Source: Flavobacterium psychrophilum
Lineage (GTDB): Bacteria > Bacteroidota > Bacteroidia > Flavobacteriales > Flavobacteriaceae
Direction of reading: 5' to 3'
Length of the DNA stretch: 10,264 nt
Assembly (NCBI GenBank): GCA_020720185.1
Contig: DYPB01000074.1
Span: 1 to 10,264, forward strand
Both the position numbers and the translations under genes were made by a program. The notes below the pieces were generated by a model. It did not search any database. It worked only from the letters and a program-made list of their open reading frames with translations, and was not told the DNA's origin. The first letter of the stretch is position 1. Each line of letters begins with the position of its first letter. Shown here piece by piece: positions 1 to 7,012 of this stretch.

Positions 1-47
1 GAGCGTGATTTTCAACTTGCGTGGCAGGTCTATCGGATCTGTATACT

Positions 48-70
48 TTATTTCTTTACAGTTCCTTAGT
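48..70 (+). repeat. Left copy of an inverted dispersed repeat
   Basis: These 23 bases match the reverse complement of 10160-10182 at 22 positions, with a 17-base uninterrupted core (ATTTCTTTACAGTTCCT). Both copies lie in intergenic DNA at opposite ends of the window and point in opposite directions. Such a match is very unlikely by chance in 10 kb. It most likely belongs to a family of intergenic repeats scattered through the genome. The core resembles no insertion-sequence end that I recognise, and no transposase is present between the copies. Confidence 0.6.
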
Positions 71-112
71 TATGAAAAACTTAATTTTAAACGAACTTTG
101 CTTAATAGACTG

Positions 113-631
113 TCAGTCTATTTCTATTTCATCGAAACATTTTACTGTTTTTGGGTTCATTTTTTCAAATCGAATGTCTTTCAAAATATAGCTTTCTTTA
201 ATTAATTTTACGTTTTTTTTACTTCCGATATAATAAACTGCAATAATTTTATCATCTGGAATAATATTTTTTGAAGTGCAACCCGAAATTCTAATTTCAT
301 AGTTTTTGGGCACATCACTAATTTTCAAAACTTCAATAATACTATATTTTCGATTAACTTTATCGACCAATTTGCTCAAAACAACGATTGCTGTTGTGCC
401 TTTTTTGAAAACTTCTAACTTCAAAAAATAGCAATCGACACAATCGGAAATGATACTTCCGCCTACATATTTAAAACTGTCGAGTTGAGGAATGTCTTTT
501 TCGGTTAGAAATTTTTGACCAATAATGGTATTAAATTCTCCTGAAAATTTGCCTTGAGAAAATGAATTAAAAGCAAAAAAGAAGAAAAAAAATAGGGCTA
601 AAAATTTGATATTCAATTTATTAATTTCCAT
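113..631 (-). CDS. Exported protein of unknown function (172 aa)
   Basis: I do not recognise this protein. It opens with a signal peptide: a short polar start, a very hydrophobic run containing many Phe (about residues 10-20), and a likely cleavage after Ser25 in FNSFSQ, leaving Gln at the new N-terminus. The mature part is about 147 residues, Lys- and Ile-rich, with alternating hydrophobic residues suggesting a beta-rich fold. It has four Cys, two of them in a CVDC motif near residue 65, so disulfides in the periplasm or outside the cell are plausible. It is the last gene of the exported-protein block. Its ATG lies inside the end of the preceding reading frame (an 11-base overlap), which suggests translational coupling. 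No convincing terminator follows it before the window ends. Confidence 0.85.
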   Translation of the reverse strand: MEINKLNIKFLALFFFFFFAFNSFSQGKFSGEFNTIIGQKFLTEKDIPQLDSFKYVGGSIISDCVDCYFLKLEVFKKGTTAIVVLSKLVDKVNRKYSIIEVLKISDVPKNYEIRISGCTSKNIIPDDKIIAVYYIGSKKNVKLIKESYILKDIRFEKMNPKTVKCFDEIEID

Positions 632-896
632 CTCGTTCTCGTTTTTTTTGTCGTTGTGCTGCTGCTCGTTCTCGTGCTAATCTTTGCCGTTCTTCTCTAT
701 CTTGATGTTGTCTTTCTTTGTTTGCATCTCTTCGTTGTGGCCGGTCAGAATTTTCACTATTATCGGGCAATCTTGGTTGTTCTTTTTTACTTTCTTCAGA
801 AGCATTCGATTCTTTTTTAGGATTTTCTTGTCTTTCCTTATTTGTTTTCTCTTTTTGTTTATTTCTACATTCAATATAAATTCTTGTTTTCTTCAT
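621..896 (-). CDS. Charged 3' open frame, 91 aa from its first ATG
   Basis: If the frame break is real, this is the only part with its own ATG (896, beginning MKKTRIYIECRNK). The frame is open further upstream to 986, but only with a TTG start. The product lacks a signal peptide, unlike every neighbour, and no good ribosome-binding sequence precedes it. It is dominated by Lys, Glu, Arg, Gln and Asn. Its stop overlaps the ATG of the next gene by 11 bases, an arrangement that favours this frame being genuinely translated. I read it as the tail of the interrupted exported protein rather than an independent cytoplasmic gene. Confidence 0.4.
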   Translation of the reverse strand: MKKTRIYIECRNKQKEKTNKERQENPKKESNASEESKKEQPRLPDNSENSDRPQRRDANKERQHQDREERQRLARERAAAQRQKKRERDGN

Positions 897-1017
897 TAAC
901 TTGCGCAGAAGTTTGCCCTTTTTTGTGCTTTGGTGGAGGACAGGGCGTACCTTTTTGCTGTGCAGAAATTGTAAATTGAAATGCAATTAGCATTATAATT
1001 AGAATTTTTATTTTCAT
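871..1017 (-). CDS. Signal-peptide-bearing 5' open frame (48 aa as it stands)
   Basis: This is the 5' part of the interrupted gene read literally. It contains a 19-residue signal peptide with cleavage before Gln, then a Pro/Lys-rich stretch (KGTPCPPPKHKKGQ), and stops at TGA 871-873. A secreted 29-residue mature peptide is possible, but the long in-phase-by-one continuation makes a truncated product of a longer gene more likely. Confidence 0.4.
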   Translation of the reverse strand: MKIKILIIMLIAFQFTISAQQKGTPCPPPKHKKGQTSAQVNEENKNLY

Positions 1018-1032
1018 TTTATTGTAATTTAA

Positions 1033-2562
1033 TTATTCAACTTTAAATCTTTTGATTCTATTATCGCCGTCAAATCGGTGAATGGGTGTTCCCACTTTAT
1101 CGACCAAAATTTTGGACTGACCATCTTTGATAATGGTGATTTTTACTTTATCAATATCCCAATTGTCAGCGCCTATTCCACCACCTCCGGTATGGTGTAT
1201 TTCGACTTCTTTTATGTCATTTACATCCATATTTTGAGAATTTACTAAATTTTTTGTTACCATTTTTTCGGTAAAACCGCCTTGTGGTCTTCGGTTAAAA
1301 ATGTTTGAGAATTGTATTTTTTGAGAATTACTTTTGAAAGTCAAAACTACATTACAATTATCGTTTCCACCACGCAAATCGTCGCCACCGGTGCCAATAT
1401 TTATTTCTAATTTGGCATTTTGAGCAGGAACTCCGGTATTTACTGCAGGTGGTAATGCTGCAGATTTTAGGGTTAATACTCTTTTACAAAAGATACCTTC
1501 GGTTTCGTTGTTGTTGCTGTCGTAAGTAAAACGATACATTGGTTTGCCATATTCTTGGCTTACAAATTTTTCGTATTCAAATTTCATTTTTACACCATTG
1601 GCAACAATTGTTGCAACGGCACTCATCGTATCTAAATTCCAATTGTCTTTTTCACCTAATTCCCAAACATATCGAATGTTGTTTCGGTGTTTTCTGTACA
1701 AATGAATTTCCTTGATTTCTTCAATTGTAATATCTGCAGGCAACGGAATACTCACTCTTCGAATGGAATTGTTGGGCCAATTTTGATTTTTGTTGGCATC
1801 TATCAAGACAACATCGGCTTTATTCTGAACAATAATACGGATTTCGAGATTTTCTTGAAACGATTTAACTTCAAGATTGTCGCCACCCGTTTTGAAATCG
1901 ATATCTATTTTATTGTCTGACTTTACAGCATTAGGATTGTTAATTATTGTATTTTCTCTTGGAAGATTTAATGGATTGACTTGCGAAATATTTATCGATG
2001 GAATCGCAAATAACGTAAAATAAACATCGGTCAAATTGTTAAAATTTCTGGGATTTACTCGCTCGTCTTTGTATTCAAACTTAATCATACTGCCCGGGCT
2101 ATTGAGATTTTGTAAATCGCCCGAAAGATAAACTAGGTTATTATTATTCAATTCTGCCGAAATTCGTTGTGGTTTTATTGTTATTTTTCCATCGCCGGCA
2201 TCAGCTATATAAAACGATTGAAACCTACTTTGAGTGCCTGTTTTTAATGGTTCGAGTAGTAAATCTTCGTTTATTTGTACGGCAGTTCCTGCTTCTCTAA
2301 AAGTTAAATATTTTCTATTCAAAAGCGATTGAATGTTATACAAACCCACTTGCCCACCAACGGGTTTTATGTCCCATATTTGACTGTTGCAATTGACTTT
2401 GTAGTCCGGACAAGCATCTTCGAGTAACGGAACATTGTACGAATTTGCTTGAATGGCACGTTGGTTCAATGCCAATTTAATAATGTATCGCCCTGGTGTA
2501 ATTTGTGCAAAACCTAAGTTGAACACTAATACCATAATTATTGAATATGCTATTTTTTTCAT
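1033..2562 (-). CDS. Exported protein with ricin-like beta-trefoil and two related C-terminal repeats
   Basis: The 509-residue product starts with a signal peptide (cleavage after Ala19 in GFAQ). Residues about 22-188 look like a ricin-type beta-trefoil: GRYIIKLA at the start, a QIWDIKPV strand with the typical Q-x-W pattern, then YNIQSLLNRKYL and later Q-x-F and KITIKP strands. Such folds usually bind sugars. The remainder holds two related segments, about 219-345 and 386-505. Each opens with a TGGD(N/D)L motif, has a DNW(N/D)(I/L)D motif near its middle or end, and closes with an (Y/H)RF-D-N motif. The second segment (TGGDDLRGGND) is the better preserved. The repeats recall PLAT-like beta-sandwiches, but that is a tentative reading. 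No catalytic motif is visible. It starts 3 bases after the previous stop, so co-translation is likely. Confidence 0.9.
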   Translation of the reverse strand: MKKIAYSIIMVLVFNLGFAQITPGRYIIKLALNQRAIQANSYNVPLLEDACPDYKVNCNSQIWDIKPVGGQVGLYNIQSLLNRKYLTFREAGTAVQINEDLLLEPLKTGTQSRFQSFYIADAGDGKITIKPQRISAELNNNNLVYLSGDLQNLNSPGSMIKFEYKDERVNPRNFNNLTDVYFTLFAIPSINISQVNPLNLPRENTIINNPNAVKSDNKIDIDFKTGGDNLEVKSFQENLEIRIIVQNKADVVLIDANKNQNWPNNSIRRVSIPLPADITIEEIKEIHLYRKHRNNIRYVWELGEKDNWNLDTMSAVATIVANGVKMKFEYEKFVSQEYGKPMYRFTYDSNNNETEGIFCKRVLTLKSAALPPAVNTGVPAQNAKLEINIGTGGDDLRGGNDNCNVVLTFKSNSQKIQFSNIFNRRPQGGFTEKMVTKNLVNSQNMDVNDIKEVEIHHTGGGGIGADNWDIDKVKITIIKDGQSKILVDKVGTPIHRFDGDNRIKRFKVE

Positions 2563-2565
2563 TTT

Positions 2566-3045
2566 TTATAAAATTGGTTCTGATTTTCTAAATCGTACTA
2601 TTTTAGTACTTGTGGCAGGACAAACACTAGTCCCATATTTTAAAGAATAGGTGATTTTGTAGTTGCCACCCAATGTCATTGGACGAAAGGAATCGGGCAA
2701 ATGGAGTTGTGTTATTTCAAATATTCTTTGTCTATTGGTATCAACAAAAGAAGTCAAATTACTGATTGGAATAGTTACCGTAACATCATTGGCTCTATAA
2801 ATCGTGATGCTTCCAACAAATTCGGGTTTGCATTTTGCTTTTCCTTTATGATGAAAATCGAAACGCAAATACAAACTAGAATTGGGTGCATTTTGTGGAT
2901 CTTGGTAATAGAAATAGGGATATATTTCAAGATAAGAACATTTGCAAGCTAAGGTTTCGACCGGCGATGTTAATGTAGTATTTATTTTCTGTGCAAACGT
3001 ATTGCTTGCAAATAATAAAACGGTAAAAAGGATTATTTTTTTCAT
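2566..3045 (-). CDS. Exported protein of unknown function (159 aa)
   Basis: I do not recognise this family. A clean signal peptide (MKKIILFTVLLFASNTFA) precedes Gln19. The mature protein of about 141 residues is rich in Thr, Tyr and Ile with alternating strand-like patterns, suggesting a single beta-sandwich or immunoglobulin-like domain. There are four Cys (CKC near residue 34, one near 72, one near 142), consistent with two disulfides. It ends only 3 bases before the ricin-like gene and begins 22 bases after the preceding one, so it belongs to the same transcript. Its size and its neighbours suggest an accessory or structural subunit, but that is inference. Confidence 0.87.
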   Translation of the reverse strand: MKKIILFTVLLFASNTFAQKINTTLTSPVETLACKCSYLEIYPYFYYQDPQNAPNSSLYLRFDFHHKGKAKCKPEFVGSITIYRANDVTVTIPISNLTSFVDTNRQRIFEITQLHLPDSFRPMTLGGNYKITYSLKYGTSVCPATSTKIVRFRKSEPIL

Positions 3046-3067
3046 TATATTTATTTTTTGTGGTTAA

Positions 3068-4060
3068 CTATTTATTAAGCAATATATGCACTCTAAAACT
3101 TTGAGAAAATCCGCCTTGTGCCGTAATTGATGCTCCGTCCGGTGATCCAAATGCACCGTATGGTCCCAAAATAATTGCATTGCCCAATTGTGGTGTTCTC
3201 AAACCGTGAAAGGGATAATTAAATTCTAACGGAATGGTTTCTATAACAGGTCTTGCCATGTGAATGTTAGACGAATAGCCATCGCAGGTTGGACACGATT
3301 TGTGAGCACCCGCAATATTACTGGTAACAATCATTTTTACTCGACCTTGTAATACCGAATTTTTTCCCACAACAAAAGTTGCCATATCTTCGCCTGTTGT
3401 AGTGCTCGAAATAACGTTACTGCCCAAACTTGGAACAGGTTGGTCGTTGAAAACATAATTGGAAATGTTTTTTCTTGAATCGGCTTTATTAATCTTCATT
3501 GGTTGAAACGTATATGGGTTATCGCCTCTAAAAGCGGTTCCTGTGTTACACTTAAAATTTGTCATCACATCAGCTTCGGTTGGAGAATTTTCTTGAACTT
3601 GAATGGTAATTTTACCAAAAACTTTCTTGCAATCGTTGTCGTGAATTGCAGTCGAAATTCCATTAAAATATACTGAAAACACAGTGGCTTCATCACTACG
3701 AACACCACAAACTCCTTCGAGATTGATTTTGGCTTGGGACTCAGAATAAGCCATTTCATAAGGAAACTCAACATTGCAATATTTTAGATAAACAATTCGA
3801 CCTGCCGGAACGGTCATTGAAACATTTTTTAATGGAAAAGAGGCTATTAGTTTACCATCTTTCAATCTAGGATTTTCTCGACGACCAGTAAAAGCTGGGA
3901 ATTCATCTACTTGAATATCGGTTACCGAAACTCCTGTAATAGCTGTTACTACTACATTGGGATTGGTTCTGATTACATCTTTTATTTTTGTATTTAGCTT
4001 TTGAGCCATTGAAATTGTTGCAATTAGCAACATAACTAAAGTTGTGATTTTTGTTTTCAA
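3068..4060 (-). CDS. Exported protein of unknown function (330 aa), TTG start
   Basis: I do not recognise this family. I chose the TTG at 4060 because it gives a complete signal peptide with a basic start (MKTKITTLVMLLIATISMA, then Gln20). The first in-frame ATG, nine codons later, would leave a hydrophobic segment with no basic residues. The mature protein (about 311 residues) is Thr/Val/Asn-rich and probably all-beta. It has six Cys, including SCPTCD near residues 255-260, and a Gly/Pro-rich stretch near 298-317 (LGPYGAFGSPDGAS). The C-terminus (SFRVHILLNK) ends in a strand but is not a recognisable T9SS sorting domain. It starts 18 bases after the preceding stop. The weak start codon may lower its output relative to its neighbours. 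Confidence 0.87.
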   Translation of the reverse strand: MKTKITTLVMLLIATISMAQKLNTKIKDVIRTNPNVVVTAITGVSVTDIQVDEFPAFTGRRENPRLKDGKLIASFPLKNVSMTVPAGRIVYLKYCNVEFPYEMAYSESQAKINLEGVCGVRSDEATVFSVYFNGISTAIHDNDCKKVFGKITIQVQENSPTEADVMTNFKCNTGTAFRGDNPYTFQPMKINKADSRKNISNYVFNDQPVPSLGSNVISSTTTGEDMATFVVGKNSVLQGRVKMIVTSNIAGAHKSCPTCDGYSSNIHMARPVIETIPLEFNYPFHGLRTPQLGNAIILGPYGAFGSPDGASITAQGGFSQSFRVHILLNK

Positions 4061-4078
4061 TTTATTAAATATTTTAAA

Positions 4079-4498
4079 TTAAAGAACTGTGAAATAATAA
4101 ACACATTTTGCACATTTTTTGCTTTTGCATTTTGCCACTAATTCCAATCGGTAATTACCCGGAGTAGTGAATTCTAAAACTTCGGTTTCAAAATTAAACG
4201 GATTCATTGTTCGAATAACAGTTGCGTCTTTGAAAAAAGTACCAGAAATGTTGGCTTTGCAGTCTTTTATAGTTTTGCTTGAGCAAAGATAACCACCGCT
4301 TACAAATTTTATTTTTTCATAGGTTTTTACCGTAAATTGATAGCCACACGAATATTTTTGCAACGGTTTATCGCCCACATAAAAACCGAATCCGTCCCAA
4401 CCGCCACCCGTTTTTGGACTTCCACAACCGCATTGAGCAACTGCATTTAAAGAAAAAAGAATTGAGAATAGAATAAAGATTGTTTTGAAATTTTTCAT
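4079..4498 (-). CDS. Cys-rich small exported protein (139 aa)
   Basis: The start is set at ATG 4498, which gives a standard signal peptide (MKNFKTIFILFSILFSLNAVA, then Gln). The frame can be extended five codons to a TTG at 4513, but nothing supports that. The mature protein of about 118 residues has eight Cys: CGCG right at the N-terminus, three spread through the middle, and a C-terminal CKSKKCAKC cluster. An even number in an exported protein suggests four disulfides. The tail (TTPGNYRLELVAKC through YYFTVL) reads like the last two strands of an immunoglobulin-like or PKD-like domain, which often contain PG-x-Y. There is no metal-binding or enzymatic motif that I can name. The gene is separated by 36 bases from the upstream gene and 18 from the downstream one. 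Confidence 0.87.
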   Translation of the reverse strand: MKNFKTIFILFSILFSLNAVAQCGCGSPKTGGGWDGFGFYVGDKPLQKYSCGYQFTVKTYEKIKFVSGGYLCSSKTIKDCKANISGTFFKDATVIRTMNPFNFETEVLEFTTPGNYRLELVAKCKSKKCAKCVYYFTVL

Positions 4499-4534
4499 TT
4501 TTTTAAGTTTCAAGAATTGTTAATTCATTTTTGA

Positions 4535-5386
4535 TTATCGAATGCTGTAAATTAGATTTCCTGTTGCATCGATGTAAAAGCTATTGAAATAGGGTGTTGT
4601 AGTTGTAAATCCAAATAATACACGTCTTGATACAATACCTTGGTACAAAGCATCTGAAATTTGCTGTTTCGTTTTTTCGTCATTCAACATTTCTGTAATT
4701 TTATTCGAAGCTTCGTTGACTAATGGACCATTCATAGCCAAAGCAAATGGGTCGAGTGGTGTAATTAAAAAATTAAATCCGTCGTGTCCTGCATTGGCAG
4801 TTACAATTCCTGTAGCATTTCGGTATTTTATTCTTCCGTTTTCGGCATAGGGTTCCATTTCGATAGTAAAACTCAAATTATTAATGTGGAAATTTGGGTT
4901 TCCTGTTCCGCCACATATAAAATTGTCTACACAATTTGTTGCAATTTCAATATCATTACTTTCAAAACTTACATAAAAAGAAATTTTACCTGCTTTGGCA
5001 TCAATTTGCACTTTATTGGTATTAATGTCTTTGAAATAAACGGTAAATGGTTCGTAACGCAGTGGTTTATAATCCATAACAGAATCCAATCCCATTAACG
5101 GAATACGAAGTCTTACATCATCTTTTTTATAAAACTGAAAACCATCACCGTGATTAATTCCAGCCGCATCGTAATTATTAAAATGAAAAGAAGCTGTTCG
5201 CATTCCTGCATTAATTATTGATTTCCAAACTGTGTACCGAATTGTTTTTACCTCAGGACTGTTGATTCCCGGTAAAACAGGTTTGGTTCTTGGGATTACT
5301 TTTTTTGCAACAGCAGGATTTAATATTTGTGCATTGGCATTGAGAAAAAAGAAAATAGAAAATAGAATAAAGATTGATTTTTTCAT
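4535..5386 (-). CDS. Exported protein of unknown function (283 aa)
   Basis: I do not recognise this protein. It begins with a signal peptide (MKKSIFILFSIFFFLNANA, then Gln20). Residues about 20-45 are Pro/Lys-rich and probably extended. The region about 45-210 alternates hydrophobic and polar residues (for example RYTVWKSI, FTVYFKDI, KISFYVSFES), suggesting long beta strands. Residues about 220-250 look helical, with many Asn, Lys and Gln (MLNDEKTKQQISDALYQG). There are only two Cys, six residues apart in NCVDNFICGG, which could form one disulfide. A lipid-binding elongated beta fold was considered but cannot be supported from sequence alone. The signal-peptide DNA shares a 16-base exact stretch with that of the next gene. 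Confidence 0.87.
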   Translation of the reverse strand: MKKSIFILFSIFFFLNANAQILNPAVAKKVIPRTKPVLPGINSPEVKTIRYTVWKSIINAGMRTASFHFNNYDAAGINHGDGFQFYKKDDVRLRIPLMGLDSVMDYKPLRYEPFTVYFKDINTNKVQIDAKAGKISFYVSFESNDIEIATNCVDNFICGGTGNPNFHINNLSFTIEMEPYAENGRIKYRNATGIVTANAGHDGFNFLITPLDPFALAMNGPLVNEASNKITEMLNDEKTKQQISDALYQGIVSRRVLFGFTTTTPYFNSFYIDATGNLIYSIR

Positions 5387-5428
5387 AATATTATAATTTT
5401 TATTTGAAATTTGGATTAACTATTTGAT

Positions 5429-6388
5429 TTAATAAACTCTAAAAGCACTAAAATAAGTATCTTGTGCACTTCCGTGAATAGTTGCACTTGCACCACTTCC
5501 TTGATACATAAAAATAGTAACTACATCACCTGCATTTAATTTTAAATCGGCAGAAATATCGTAATCACCATAAATTACTGCTCCCATTTGTCTGTTCTCT
5601 TTTACACTTGAAAAATTTACATAAAGTGCCATTGCCGCATAACTTCCAGCAGGGAAAGTGTTATCAATTCTTACTTTTGAGTAAATGTGATAAAAACCTG
5701 TTGACGGAACTGTCCATTGACCAGTTGTTGGATTATAAGCATTAGCATCATCTGTAGTTTCTGAACCAAAATTTACTTTTGTAAAAACTCCATTCGGTAT
5801 TGCTTGAGTAATGTTTGCATTTGCATTTAATCCTGTATTTGCATTTGCAGAAACAAGTGTTTGAAAAGAAGCATTTCCGCGTGCATCTGTTGTGTAAACT
5901 TTGCCAGCACCAGTACCAGTAGGCACATCTAAATTGAACGACGTAGATGCTTTTTGTGCATATTCTGCCATTGGCACAGATTTTATCGTACTAGTTCCAA
6001 CAATAGTATAATTTGTACCACCTGTTGGATCCGTTTCTGTCGTTAAAGTATAATAATTATATCCTTCTGAATTATACCAATTGTTAGTTGAATAAATACC
6101 AGACAATACAGTTCCATTCCCAATTACAAAAGTTGCCAAGCCGTTTATATTTGTTGTTGGCGTTTGTCTTTCAGAATAGATAAGAGTAGGCAAATATGTT
6201 CCTGCACCTAAAACATATGTCCATTTAGTAATACTGATTTTAAAACCAACTAATGTATTAGAAACAAGAGCGTTACTACTATTTCGAACTACTGCTTGAT
6301 AGGTAATTCCAGATGTTTGTGCAATAGAATTTTGAGAATAGAAAAAAGAGAAAAGAAAAATGACGAATAATTTTGTAATTGATTTCAT
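5429..6388 (-). CDS. Exported protein with a C-terminal C1q-like head domain
   Basis: The 319-residue product has a signal peptide (cleavage after Ala23 in SIAQ). Residues about 26-148 match a stalk module often seen in Bacteroidota: it starts GITYQAVVRNSSNALV, continues through YSERQTPTTNINGLATFVIG and DPTGGTNYTIVGT, and ends SVPMAEYAQKAS. After a Gly/Asn/Ala-rich linker (about 150-195), residues about 198-319 look like a C1q/TNF-like jelly roll: a start at FTKVNFG, then W-x-VPSTGFYHIYSKVRI, a Gly-Asp-containing strand (LNAGDVVTIFMYQGS) and a terminal TYFSAFRVY strand. C1q heads are usually trimeric and bind varied ligands, so adhesion or recognition is plausible. It follows the T9SS cargo gene by 5 bases and may work with it. 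It has no sorting domain of its own. Confidence 0.9.
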   Translation of the reverse strand: MKSITKLFVIFLFSFFYSQNSIAQTSGITYQAVVRNSSNALVSNTLVGFKISITKWTYVLGAGTYLPTLIYSERQTPTTNINGLATFVIGNGTVLSGIYSTNNWYNSEGYNYYTLTTETDPTGGTNYTIVGTSTIKSVPMAEYAQKASTSFNLDVPTGTGAGKVYTTDARGNASFQTLVSANANTGLNANANITQAIPNGVFTKVNFGSETTDDANAYNPTTGQWTVPSTGFYHIYSKVRIDNTFPAGSYAAMALYVNFSSVKENRQMGAVIYGDYDISADLKLNAGDVVTIFMYQGSGASATIHGSAQDTYFSAFRVY

Positions 6389-6393
6389 ATTAT

Positions 6394-6945
6394 TTAGTTT
6401 TTAATGATTTTAAAAGTTTTGATTGTTTTGTTTTGATTTGTAACTTCTAAGAAATAGATTGATGAATTCAAATTCAACATATTTATTTGAGTTTCCGAAT
6501 AGGTAATTTTTTCGTCGAAAATTTGTTTACCATTAACATCAAACAATTGGTAACTCAAATTCTCTGTTGAATAATCAGCAATTATTAAGGTTACATTATT
6601 GAAGGTTGGGTTTGGAAAAACAATCATCTCTAATGTAATAGTTGGAAAATCGTCATTGCCAAGAGTATAAATTTCAAACGGTTGCTGCACGCCTTGTGCA
6701 ACCGAACCATTTGACCCACTTTCATACGAGTAAGCAATTTGCCCAATCGAATAGCTGACTTTTCCGCCGGTTCCTATTGCATCGCCACCAGTAGCAACTA
6801 TTGTTAATTGCGAATGTACTTTTGGAATTAGAATACCAAAAAGTAAAAAAAGGGAAAGCAAAAATTTACGCTCGATGTGGCGTTTTTTTTTGATTTTGCG
6901 ACTCGAGCTTAAAAGATGAATGGAAGAAATAATCTTTGATTTCAT
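6394..6945 (-). CDS. Small T9SS cargo protein with type A sorting domain
   Basis: This is the first gene of the exported block. The 183-residue product has a long, Lys/Arg-rich N-region (27 residues), a hydrophobic core (FLLSLFLLFGILI) and likely cleavage after Ser45 in KVHSQ. No other start codon gives a better signal peptide. Residues about 50-92 form a Gly/Ser-rich module (GGDAIGTGGKVSYSIGQIAY through VAQGVQQPFEIY) that I have seen in many small Bacteroidota secreted proteins. Residues about 107-183 are a T9SS type A sorting domain: FPNPTFNNVTL, then YQLFDVNGKQI, IYFLEV and the Lys-rich end KTFKIIKN. The protein should therefore cross the outer membrane by T9SS and be released or attached at the surface. 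It contains little besides the module and the tail. The next gene follows after 5 bases. Confidence 0.92.
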   Translation of the reverse strand: MKSKIISSIHLLSSSRKIKKKRHIERKFLLSLFLLFGILIPKVHSQLTIVATGGDAIGTGGKVSYSIGQIAYSYESGSNGSVAQGVQQPFEIYTLGNDDFPTITLEMIVFPNPTFNNVTLIIADYSTENLSYQLFDVNGKQIFDEKITYSETQINMLNLNSSIYFLEVTNQNKTIKTFKIIKN

Positions 6946-7012
6946 AATGAATTGTTTTTAAAAAGTTGAACAAGGCAAAGATGTATTGAAGCAAAATCAT
7001 TCTTTATAAATA

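Larger units (their letters stand above)
621..1017 (-). pseudogene. Small exported charged protein, reading frame broken by a +1 shift
   Basis: Two overlapping reading frames appear to be pieces of one gene. The first starts at ATG 1017, 15 bases after the previous gene, and gives a perfect signal peptide (MKIKILIIMLIAFQFTISA, then QQKGTPCPPP) but stops at 871-873. The second, one base out of phase, is open from 986 to a stop at 621-623 and encodes a highly charged Lys/Glu/Arg/Gln-rich tail ending in QRQKKRERDGN. Dropping one base anywhere between 986 and 873 joins them into a 131-residue protein: the 397 bases equal 132 codons plus one. A run of six A (919-924 on the minus strand) is the most suspicious place. 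Possible causes are a sequencing error, a recent mutation, phase variation or programmed frameshifting. The tail is probably helical or disordered. I do not recognise the family. Confidence 0.6.

Noticed and set aside
70..112. Terminator of the exported-protein operon
   Set aside because: The AT-rich stretch after the last stop contains direct copies of ATTAAG but no convincing inverted stem followed by a T-run.
106..120. Perfect 15-base palindrome TAGACTG-T-CAGTCTA over the last stop codon
   Set aside because: A 7-bp inverted repeat around one base is expected about once in 10 kb by chance, and the one-base centre cannot form a hairpin terminator.
684..899. Very hydrophobic 71-residue reading frame on the plus strand, resembling a small membrane or toxin peptide
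   Set aside because: It is the antisense of a Lys/Glu-rich coding stretch, which automatically yields many Phe and Leu. It has no ribosome-binding signal or promoter of its own.
5429..6388. Phage tail fibre or receptor-binding protein
   Set aside because: The C1q-like head and stalk could fit, but a signal peptide is present and no other phage gene lies nearby.
113..6945. Polysaccharide utilization locus
   Set aside because: The hybrid regulator suggests it, but no SusC/SusD pair, glycoside hydrolase, lyase or sulfatase is present.
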